DNA of 5,805 nucleotides from a bacterium. GTDB lineage: Bacteria > Verrucomicrobiota > Verrucomicrobiae > Limisphaerales > J093. Shown one piece after another: positions 1 to 5,805 of the stretch. The first letter of the stretch is position 1. Each line of letters begins with the position of its first letter. The notes beneath the pieces are model-generated. The model was given only the letters and a program-made list of their open reading frames with translations, searched no databases and was not told where the DNA came from. The position numbers were made by a program, and so were the translations under genes. Where the stretch lies: positions 1-5,805 of the forward strand of contig JAKCAB010000207.1 of NCBI GenBank assembly GCA_021839785.1. Reading direction: 5' to 3'.

Positions 1-2
1 AA

Positions 3-545
3 GTCGCCGTCATCGACATGAAGACCGTCTTCGATGGCTACTGGAAGACCAAGCAGTCGGACGCCACCATCAAGGAACGCCAGGGCGACTACGACAAGGA
101 ACGCAAGAAAATGGCGGACGACTACGAAAAGCTCAACGCCGAATACCGGGAACTGGACAAAAGCGCCCGCGACCCCGCCATCTCCGCCGACGAACAAAAG
201 AAGCGCAAGGACACCGCCAACAGCAAGCTGCTCGAAATCCGCGAAATCGAGCAGAGCGTCCAGAACTTCGACCGCAATTTCCGCTCCCAGATCACTGAAC
301 AAATCCAGCGGATGCGCGAAAACATCTTCAAGGACATCCGCGAAGTCGTGGACACGAAGGCCAAGGCGGCCAACTACAACCTCGTCATCAACACCGCCGC
401 CGAAAGCACGCAGGTGCCCGTGTTCATGTTCGCCGCCGGGCTGCCCGACTTGACCCAGGAAGTGCTGACCGAACTCAACGCCAAGGCGCCACCGGGCGCG
501 CTGGACATCAAGAAAGACGCTCCCGCGAAAACGGACGGCAAATAA
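3..545 (+). CDS. OmpH/Skp-family periplasmic chaperone (5'-partial)
   Basis: Periplasmic holdase chaperone of the OmpH/Skp family, which by family knowledge binds unfolded outer-membrane proteins on their way to the outer membrane. The reading frame is open to the left edge: the codons before the ATG at 18 read V-A-V-I-D and run directly into MKTVFDGYWKT, the usual first beta-strand and helix start of mature OmpH proteins. The ATG at 18 is therefore an internal Met, and the true start and signal peptide lie outside the window. Counting from that Met, residues about 15-115 are highly charged (K, E, D, R, Q) with heptad-like spacing, as expected for the two long coiled-coil helices forming the Skp tentacles. 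Residues about 120-155 (YNLVINTAA, then LPDLTQEVLTELN) match the C-terminal strand and helix that return to the trimer body. The tail is short, Lys/Ala/Pro-rich and ends in TAA. Length without the signal fits the family (E. coli Skp is about 160 residues). A strong terminator follows, so this is the last gene of its unit. Confidence 0.9.
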   Translation, partial: VAVIDMKTVFDGYWKTKQSDATIKERQGDYDKERKKMADDYEKLNAEYRELDKSARDPAISADEQKKRKDTANSKLLEIREIEQSVQNFDRNFRSQITEQIQRMRENIFKDIREVVDTKAKAANYNLVINTAAESTQVPVFMFAAGLPDLTQEVLTELNAKAPPGALDIKKDAPAKTDGK

Positions 546-575
546 CCGGCGTCTCCCATCATACATGTGCTTGCG

Positions 576-606
576 AAGGCCCCGCCGCGCGGGGCCTTTT
601 GCTTTT
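576..606 (+). terminator. Intrinsic terminator after the OmpH-like gene
   Basis: A perfect 10-bp stem (AAGGCCCCGC at 576-585 paired with GCGGGGCCTT at 589-598) closes a 3-base loop and is followed by TTTTGCTTTT. It sits about 30 bases past the stop codon at 545. A GC-rich stem, short loop and T-run are the standard rho-independent layout. It separates the chaperone gene from the downstream MBL gene, which must then have its own promoter. Confidence 0.87.
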
Positions 607-666
607 CGGCCAGGCCATGCCTGAACCTGCCAGCGCTCCCAACCGCGGAAATCGAGTTGAACTCTT

Positions 667-688
667 GGCGTTTGCGGCGTGAAACGCC
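667..688. repeat. Small intergenic inverted repeat
   Basis: GGCGTTT (667-673) and AAACGCC (682-688) form a perfect 7-bp inverted repeat around an 8-base GC-rich loop. It lies between the terminator and the candidate starts of the MBL gene. It has no T-run, so it is not an obvious terminator. It could be a dispersed intergenic repeat, a protein-binding site or a 5'-UTR hairpin; the sequence alone does not decide. Confidence 0.35.
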
Positions 689-809
689 GGCTTGAGGCCA
701 GGCGGTGGCTTCCGAACTCCCTTCGAGCCAGCTCGGCTACATCACCGCCCTTCACACCTTCTCCATTCGCCATCTTGCGCGGCCAACCCGTGTCGGGCAC
801 TTTTCGCCC

Positions 810-2846
810 ATGCCCCAAAAGCAACTTCGCCGTTTTCACCCGCGGTTCATGACTTCCAGCCTGCCGGTCTGGTGGCTGGTCCTCGCGCTGACGGCGTGGC
901 TGGGGGCGGCACTGGCAATCAATGCGGGGCAAGCCCTGGACGGTTTCCACGACGACGTGGACGGCCGGCCGCGACCGCAAGGATCGGCGTGGGACATTGG
1001 CGCCTCCGAGATCGCCTCCGAGAGCCTGCCGACGGGACTCAACTTCATTTCCGGTCCGGTCAACGGCGCCTTCATCGAGCGGGGCGGCAAGTCCATCGCG
1101 GTGTACGGCGACCCGTCGGGACGGCATCCCACGCCCGAGCTGGTGCTGTTGGCGGAAGCGCGTCGCGACGTCACCTGGGAGGCGCGTGACTTGGCGCAAC
1201 GCGGTGCCAAAATTGTAGCGCCTCAACAGGAGGCAACCCTGCTGAGCCATCCGGAGCGGTTCTGGGCCGAACTCCGCGAGAAACGCTTTCACGACTATGC
1301 CGAGCAAACCACCAAAGTACCGAGCGAGCCGATGCCAGTGAGCCGCACGGTCAAGGGCGGCGATCGTCTGGCCTGGGCCGATCTTACCTTCCGCGTGTTC
1401 GACACGCCGGGTTACACCCGCGGAGCGGTGAGCTACCTGGTCGAGTTGGACGGCCGGAAGGTCGCATTCACCGGTGACCTGATCCGCGACGACGGGAAAC
1501 TGCAGGACCTCTTCAGCCTCCAGGACGCGATCCCCGAGGCCAAAATCGGGGGGTACCACGGCTGGGCGGGGCGGCTGGGCGAACTGATGGCCAGCCTCGA
1601 CCGAGTGGCGGCCGAGAAGCCAGACCTGTTGGTGCCGCTCCGCGGACCCGTCATCCGCGATCCGGCGGCAGCCATCGCGCGGTTGCAACGGCGAATCCGG
1701 GCGGTCTATGCCAATTACCTGTCGATTGACGCGCTGCGCTGGTATTTCAAGGACGATCATATCCGAGCCAAGGCGCGGCGCGTCTTGGGACCGCAAGCGC
1801 AAGTCGATTGGATGCCGATGGCGGAAACGCAGCCGTTGCCCGCATCGATCGTCGCGATCTCCAATTCGCGGCTCATCCTGGCGGCGGATCGCTCGGGATT
1901 CCTGGTCGATTGCGGCGGGACCGGCATCATCGACGAATTACGCCGGTTGCGTGCCGCCGGAAGGCTGACCTCGGTCGAGCACGTCTTTGTGACGCATTAC
2001 CATGACGACCACACCGACGCCTTGCCGGCGTTGGTCGCGGAGTTTGGCGCAAAGGTCCATGCCTGCGGCAGCCTGGTGGATCTGATCGAGCGGCCGGGAG
2101 ATTACCGGCTGCCGTGCCTGACGAAAAACCCGACCGAAGTCACGGCCAAACACCGCGACCGCGACACCTGGCAGTGGAAGGAATTTCGGTTCACGATCTT
2201 CGATTTCCCCGGCCAGACGCTGCATCACAACGCCTTGCTCGTCGAACAGAGCGGCGGCTGGTCCGCGTTCTTCGTGGGCGATTCGTTCACGCCTTCGGGC
2301 ATCGATGACTACTGTCTGCAGAACCGGAATTTTCTGCGCGAAGGCGCGGGTTTCCTCCGCTGTCTCGATCAACTGGAGAAACTGCCGGCGGGTTGCCTGA
2401 TTCTCAATCAACACGTCGAACTCGCGTTCCGTTTTTCGCCGGCGCAGGTGTCGCGGATGCGCGAGACGCGGCGCCAACGGATTTCCGTGCTGCGCGAGCT
2501 GCTCCCCTTCGACGATCCGAACTACGGCCTGGACGAAAGCTGGGCGGTCCTGCACCCGTATTGGAGGACCGTTCAGCCCGGCGCTTCCGTACCGTTGACG
2601 CTGCGGATCACGAACCACTCGCCCGTGGAGAAAATGTTCCACGCGACCCTTCACGCTCCAGCGGGTTTCCAAGTGACCGGCAGCGAGTCGATTCGCACCG
2701 CGCCAGGCGCCGACGACGCGATCCCCTTCACCGTGCAGGTGCCGGCGGACGGGGCGGCCGGTCTTCACGTAGTCATCGCGGATGTGGGCTGGGACGACAC
2801 GGAATTTCGCGAATGGATCGAGGCCGTACTCGAAATCGCGCCTTGA
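810..2846 (+). CDS. Exported tandem metallo-beta-lactamase-fold protein, first domain degenerate
   Basis: Predicted exported hydrolase with two MBL folds; substrate unknown. With the start at ATG 810 (678 aa), residues 1-13 are basic (KQLRRFHPR), 18-36 are hydrophobic, and ALA before Ile37 is a plausible signal peptidase I site. Domain 1 (about 75-305) keeps the MBL outline but not its metal site: the HxHxDH position reads E116-A-R118-R-D120-V121, the GHT His is Y202, the TGD Asp is kept (D223), and the last ligand position is R278 in LRGPV. Domain 2 (about 345-550) has intact HYHDDH (396-401), VGD with D491, and NQH with H535. Its third motif reads PGQTLHHN, with Q469 at the usual His and H472/H473 close by. 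Residues about 576-678 are beta-rich and resemble an Ig-like or NEW3-type module (VPLTLRITNHSP, then PFTVQVPADG). Alternative starts are GTG 705, with GAGG 7 bases upstream, and ATG 849; neither ATG has a good Shine-Dalgarno. I chose 810 for its charged n-region. The MBL fold is certain; function and start are not. Confidence 0.88.
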   Translation: MPQKQLRRFHPRFMTSSLPVWWLVLALTAWLGAALAINAGQALDGFHDDVDGRPRPQGSAWDIGASEIASESLPTGLNFISGPVNGAFIERGGKSIAVYGDPSGRHPTPELVLLAEARRDVTWEARDLAQRGAKIVAPQQEATLLSHPERFWAELREKRFHDYAEQTTKVPSEPMPVSRTVKGGDRLAWADLTFRVFDTPGYTRGAVSYLVELDGRKVAFTGDLIRDDGKLQDLFSLQDAIPEAKIGGYHGWAGRLGELMASLDRVAAEKPDLLVPLRGPVIRDPAAAIARLQRRIRAVYANYLSIDALRWYFKDDHIRAKARRVLGPQAQVDWMPMAETQPLPASIVAISNSRLILAADRSGFLVDCGGTGIIDELRRLRAAGRLTSVEHVFVTHYHDDHTDALPALVAEFGAKVHACGSLVDLIERPGDYRLPCLTKNPTEVTAKHRDRDTWQWKEFRFTIFDFPGQTLHHNALLVEQSGGWSAFFVGDSFTPSGIDDYCLQNRNFLREGAGFLRCLDQLEKLPAGCLILNQHVELAFRFSPAQVSRMRETRRQRISVLRELLPFDDPNYGLDESWAVLHPYWRTVQPGASVPLTLRITNHSPVEKMFHATLHAPAGFQVTGSESIRTAPGADDAIPFTVQVPADGAAGLHVVIADVGWDDTEFREWIEAVLEIAP

Positions 2847-2897
2847 ACTTGGAGCGATCGGATCGTCCCGCCAACCGCCACCACACTGGAGGTTCAC

Positions 2898-3446
2898 TCA
2901 CCGCACAATGCCGGCAATGGAACTCGGTGCGGAGACGACGGGCGGGCCTTTGGGTGGGAGGTACCGGGCGATGACGACCACACGCTCCCGCGTGAGTTGC
3001 TGCGGCGCCCAGGAAAGCACCAGATTGTAGCCGGTCCCCAGCGCCGTGGTGAACTCATAGCCGGCCAGGTCGGCGGCGCTAAACCGCCAGGTGTGAAACG
3101 GCTTCGCGCCCGGAGCGGTGTCGAGGTTGCCGTCGTAGGCCACGATCTCCAGGTGTCCTTTGCGGATCGGCACCGCCTTGGGTTCGTCCTGATTGGAGGC
3201 AAAGACCTTGATGGCGATGCCGTCGGCGCCGGGCTTGCCATCCAGGTTCAACGCCACCGGCATGCTCAGCACGTTGAGTTCATGGATGGCGGCCGCCGCC
3301 GGCGAACCGGCCCGCGCGGAATCGGTGGTGCACCCCGCGCACAACACCAAAGCCAACCAGGTCCCCAGCAACGCGGGCCAAACGCCAGCGAGCAACAGCC
3401 ACGGCGCTGGCGACTGCGCTCTGTTTACCAACGCGCGAGGGCCCAC
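2898..3446 (-). CDS. Putative lipoprotein of unknown function, downstream of secretin
   Basis: I do not recognise a named family. The N-terminal part has a long hydrophobic segment (WLLLAGVWPALLGTWLALVL) followed by CAGC-TTDS, which resembles a lipobox with lipidated Cys at + strand 3332-3330, although position -3 is Cys rather than the usual Leu. The mature part is then 144 residues, begins Ala/Ser-rich and continues as alternating hydrophobic strands with conserved-looking turns (NLDGKPGADGIAIKVFASN, HTWRFSAADLAGYEF, LGTGYNLVLSWAP, VVVIARYLPP). This suggests a compact beta-sandwich facing the periplasm. The layout loosely recalls TssJ-type lipoproteins (Asn, Gly/Pro turn, then VxVxV strands), but that is only a visual impression. 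The start is unclear. The frame is open to an ATG at 3641, overlapping the secretin end by 32 bases and preceded by GGAGAAGAAG, but that start puts about 100 residues before the lipobox. Other options are ATG 3566, ATG 3527, GTG 3446 and TTG 3431. GTG 3446 gives a basic n-region (GPRALVNR) and a normal signal length. It lies 163 bases after the secretin stop, so cotranscription is plausible. Confidence 0.72.
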   Translation of the reverse strand: MGPRALVNRAQSPAPWLLLAGVWPALLGTWLALVLCAGCTTDSARAGSPAAAAIHELNVLSMPVALNLDGKPGADGIAIKVFASNQDEPKAVPIRKGHLEIVAYDGNLDTAPGAKPFHTWRFSAADLAGYEFTTALGTGYNLVLSWAPQQLTRERVVVIARYLPPKGPPVVSAPSSIAGIVR

Positions 3447-3477
3447 CGCCGCGGCGACACGGCCACCGCTACAAGGT

Positions 3478-3493
3478 CTGGCGTGGAAGCCAG
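3478..3493. repeat. Small inverted repeat in the secretin-lipoprotein spacer
   Basis: CTGGC (3478-3482) and GCCAG (3489-3493) form a 5-bp inverted repeat around GTGGAA. It lies in the 163-base spacer between the secretin stop and the chosen lipoprotein start. The spacer has mixed composition and no T-run, so I do not call a terminator. It could be an intergenic repeat or chance. Confidence 0.2.
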
Positions 3494-3609
3494 TCTGCGC
3501 CGTGCCGTTTTGTCGGCCGGCGGTCATGGCCGGTTGGCCTGTCTGTGCGACTCGCTGCGCTGGCATGGCGGCCTGTGCGTTGGTCGATTCGCCGGCGGCC
3601 CGGCGGCAA

Positions 3610-5805
3610 CTATTTGGCCGGTTCCTTCGGTTTGGAATCATCCGGCTTCTTCTCCGGTTCGGCCTCGGGAGGGTAGATCTGGTCGATGATCCGCTTCTGC
3701 AACGGATCGCGGCGGAGTTGGTTCTTCAAGTCCGAAGCTTTCAATTCCTGCTCGGTGAAAACGCGCGCGTCCACGCCGGCTGCCTCGCCAGTGCCTTTGA
3801 TCAGAATCTGCGGCGTCAAGACGATGAGGAGTTCCTTGCGGGTCTTGGCGTTCGAGCGGCTGCGGAAGAGCACACCCAATCCGGGGATGTCGCCCAACAG
3901 CGGCACCTTCTTGGTGCGCACGTCGTCGATGGTGCCGATCAAGCCGCCGATCAGCACGGATTCGCCGCTTTTGACGGTGACCGCGGTGGTGGCGGTGCGC
4001 TGGTTGACAATCGGCGCCTTCACGCCGGGGCTGATGTCCACCGTGGAACTGGAGAGGTCCGAGATGCTGGGCGCCAGGTCCATCTTCACGTACCCGTCCG
4101 GGCTGATGCGGGGGGTCACCTGCAGAATCACCCCGATGTTTTCGTACATGAACTGATTGACGGTGCCGCCTTGCGGCGTCACCTGGTTGGCGGTGATGAA
4201 CGGAACGCGCTGGCCGATGTTGATCGTGGCCTCCTGGTTGTCGGCCGTCAGGATTTGCGGCCGGCTCAGCACTTCGAGCCGGCCCTCGTTTTGGAGCGCG
4301 CGAATCAGGAACTTGTAATTGCTGCCGGTGATCGAGGCCCAGTAGCCGCCGAAGTCTTGCAGCAATTGCTGCTGGCCGAAATCCGTGCCGGTGCCCACCG
4401 TGGGATTCCCCATCGAGGCGTACTTCCATTCGACCCCCAACTCGGTGGTCGAATCCAGCGTCACTTCCGCCAGCAACACCTGGATGAGCACCTGCGGCTG
4501 CGGCTGGTCGAGCTCCTCGACGAGCTTCTGCACCTCGTCGAAGTACCGCGGGCTGGCCGAGATGAGCAGCGTGTTGCTGTTGGTCTCGGACACAATGCTC
4601 ACCTCGCGGTCGAGGATGTTCTGCGCCGTGCCCACGCCGGTCGGACCGAGGATGCTGGTGATGCGCTGAAGGTCTTGCTGCAGGAAGGTGCGCAACGAGG
4701 TCTCCACGGCCTGCGAACGCGCGTTCTTCAGGCGGTACACCTCGGCCTTGCGCTCCTGGGCCGGCGTGCCGTCGAGCGTCTCGATGATCTGGGTCGCCAG
4801 CTCCACGTAATGCTCCGTGCCGCCGATCAGCAGGCTGTTGGTGCGGAGGTCCACTGTCACCGACAAGGCAGATTCCTCGGCCGAGCCCACCACTGCGCCG
4901 TTTTCATCAACCTCTGTCGGGGCCACCACGCCGTTGGTGCCGCCGGGCGGCAGGGTGTATTGAATGTACTGCTGGTTCGCGGCCGTGGGAGCGCCGGTGT
5001 TCTGCAGGCGGAACAAGGACGTGAGCACCAGCGCCATCTGGCGGGCATCGGCGTTCTTGAGGTTGAAGATCTTGATCTTCGCCACCGTCGGCGCGGTCTC
5101 GTCCAGGTGCTGGATCATCCGGTCGAGGAGGTCCATGTAATCCAGCGGCGCCGACACCACGAGCGAGTTGGCCCGCGGATCGGGCACGATGATGATGCCT
5201 TCCTTCAACGCGCTGGTGAGGAGCTGCTCGCCGTCCGCGGTGCGGGCCATGAACTGGAGCAACGACTGCCGGTTCGGGCTGGCGTCCGTGAGTTCCTTGG
5301 GATTGTTGTTGAGCACATTGTTCAACACCGTGGCCATCTCGGCCGCACGCGCGTTCTTGAGCGGGAAAATGCGGATTTCCGCCACGCGCGCGACCTGGTC
5401 GGTGTCGAGCTTCTTGACCAGTTCGGCCACGCGTTTGAGATCGGTCTCGCCCGCGGAAACGATGATCGCGTTCAGGCGCTCATCGACGTTGATGACCACC
5501 GGCGACAAGCCGCCGCCCGCCGTGGGCCCCGCCGTGCCGGAGGTGCCGCGGAACAACGACTGGAGCGTCTGCTCCACCCGCCGCGCGTCGGCCTTGGCCA
5601 ATTGAAACACCTGCACCTGCGGGCCGCCGGTCGGTTGCTCGGTGTCGAGCTTTTCGATCAGCGAAGCCACCAGATTCAGGTCGTCGTCGCTGGCGCCAAC
5701 GATGAGCGCGTTCGACCAGCCGTCGGCGATGACGGTCACCGGCTCCGGCGCCTCGCCCTGGACGCGCGCCGGGCGGTTCGCGAATAGGCGTTGCAGCGTG
5801 GTCTG
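3610..5805 (-). CDS. GspD-type secretin, outer-membrane secretion channel (5'-partial)
   Basis: Outer-membrane secretin, the multimeric gated pore used by type II secretion and related systems. The frame is open to the right edge: codons upstream of the GTG at 5739 read QTTLQRLFANRPARVQ, a normal N-module helix, so the true start, the signal peptide and any N0 domain lie outside. Numbering from 5739 as residue 1, N-type (NolW-like) modules end near residues 33, 112, 213, 323 and 411, each closing with a helix ending in K/Q/E/T-x-LD. The secretin core spans about 414-648 and includes LSRPQILTADNQ, VPFITANQV, ENIGVILQVTPRISPDGYV, SGESVLIGGLI, the signature VPLLGDIPGLGVLFRS (612-627) and KELLIVLTPQIL. 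Residues about 650-709 are a helical then Pro/Lys/Glu-rich tail ending in TAG. The core looks closer to GspD than to PilQ, but the type II assignment is inferred because no other secretion gene is in view. The lipoprotein gene follows on the same strand. Confidence 0.94.
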   Translation of the reverse strand, partial: QTTLQRLFANRPARVQGEAPEPVTVIADGWSNALIVGASDDDLNLVASLIEKLDTEQPTGGPQVQVFQLAKADARRVEQTLQSLFRGTSGTAGPTAGGGLSPVVINVDERLNAIIVSAGETDLKRVAELVKKLDTDQVARVAEIRIFPLKNARAAEMATVLNNVLNNNPKELTDASPNRQSLLQFMARTADGEQLLTSALKEGIIIVPDPRANSLVVSAPLDYMDLLDRMIQHLDETAPTVAKIKIFNLKNADARQMALVLTSLFRLQNTGAPTAANQQYIQYTLPPGGTNGVVAPTEVDENGAVVGSAEESALSVTVDLRTNSLLIGGTEHYVELATQIIETLDGTPAQERKAEVYRLKNARSQAVETSLRTFLQQDLQRITSILGPTGVGTAQNILDREVSIVSETNSNTLLISASPRYFDEVQKLVEELDQPQPQVLIQVLLAEVTLDSTTELGVEWKYASMGNPTVGTGTDFGQQQLLQDFGGYWASITGSNYKFLIRALQNEGRLEVLSRPQILTADNQEATINIGQRVPFITANQVTPQGGTVNQFMYENIGVILQVTPRISPDGYVKMDLAPSISDLSSSTVDISPGVKAPIVNQRTATTAVTVKSGESVLIGGLIGTIDDVRTKKVPLLGDIPGLGVLFRSRSNAKTRKELLIVLTPQILIKGTGEAAGVDARVFTEQELKASDLKNQLRRDPLQKRIIDQIYPPEAEPEKKPDDSKPKEPAK
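4507..5805 (-). repeat. Five tandem secretin N-type modules (protein-level repeat)
   Basis: Within the secretin, one pattern recurs: a strand plus KNA-like turn and helix (FQLAKADARRVEQTLQSLF, FPLKNARAAEMATVLNNVL, FNLKNADARQMALVLTSLF, YRLKNARSQAVETSLRTFL), then a second half with an N-(S/A/T)-L/I-(L/I/V)-V/I core (SNALIVGA, LNAIIVSA, ANSLVVSA, TNSLLIGG, SNTLLISA) and a helix ending LD. Approximate module spans are 5641-5805 (cut by the edge), 5404-5619, 5101-5385, 4771-5085 and 4507-4749. The third and fourth carry longer Gly/Pro/Thr/Gln-rich loops. The repeat shows faintly in the DNA as GCGTTCTT at 5351, 5051 and 4721, encoding KNA on the minus strand. Confidence 0.75.

Noticed and set aside
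657..685. Possible promoter TTGAAC - 17 bases - TGAAAC upstream of the MBL gene.
   Set aside because: Only four of six and three of six positions match the consensus, and the second half overlaps the inverted repeat. Too weak to annotate.
705..809. N-terminal extension of the MBL protein from GTG 705, which has GAGG seven bases upstream.
   Set aside because: The added 35 residues do not look like a signal peptide or domain, and would push the hydrophobic segment to residue 53. Kept only as an alternative start.
692..1189. A 165-codon open frame on the plus strand overlapping the start of the MBL gene.
   Set aside because: It is in a different frame, low-complexity Arg/Gly/Ala/Pro sequence over the signal peptide and first MBL domain; a shadow.
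1938..2897. A 319-codon open frame on the minus strand opposite the MBL gene.
   Set aside because: It is Arg/His/Gln-rich without recognisable motifs and lies over the well-supported second MBL domain and C-terminal module.
3193..5787. An 864-codon open frame on the plus strand opposite the secretin, with repeated H/R/D/V-rich blocks.
   Set aside because: It is the antisense shadow of a GC-rich gene. Its composition is unnatural (rich in His, Arg, Asp), and its apparent repeats fall exactly opposite the secretin N-modules. The minus-strand protein has clear secretin motifs.

Overview
The window looks like chromosomal DNA from a GC-rich, diderm (two-membrane) bacterium. The codon usage, the OmpH/Skp-like chaperone, the large secretin and the lipoprotein all fit a Gram-negative envelope. 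My impression is Verrucomicrobiota or a nearby PVC-group lineage, from the style of the OmpH N-terminus and the multi-module secretin; this is inference, since no marker gene is present. I see no rRNA, tRNA, CRISPR array, insertion sequence, transposase or phage gene.

Layout. (1) 3-545, plus strand: the 3' part of an OmpH/Skp-family periplasmic chaperone gene whose start lies left of the window, followed by a strong intrinsic terminator (576-606). (2) 546-809: intergenic, holding the terminator and a small inverted repeat (667-688); no convincing promoter found. (3) 810-2846, plus strand: an exported protein with two metallo-beta-lactamase (MBL) folds in tandem and a C-terminal beta-sandwich. 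The first MBL fold has lost its metal ligands; the second keeps most of them. (4) 2847-2897: a 51-base convergent gap with no clear terminator. (5) 2898-3446, minus strand: a probable lipoprotein of unknown function with an uncertain start. (6) 3447-3609: non-coding spacer with a small inverted repeat. (7) 3610-5805, minus strand: a GspD-type outer-membrane secretin whose 5' end lies right of the window.

How they fit together. The secretin and the lipoprotein are on the same strand, secretin first, and may be cotranscribed. The arrangement suggests the lipoprotein could assist the secretin (pilotin-like or another accessory role), but this is not shown by the sequence. The OmpH-like chaperone and the MBL protein are separated by a terminator and appear to be independent units. 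All products are predicted to act in the periplasm or outer membrane, so the window is envelope-themed. The best candidates for something undescribed are the pseudo-enzyme/enzyme MBL tandem, the secretin with at least five N-type modules, and its unrecognised lipoprotein neighbour.
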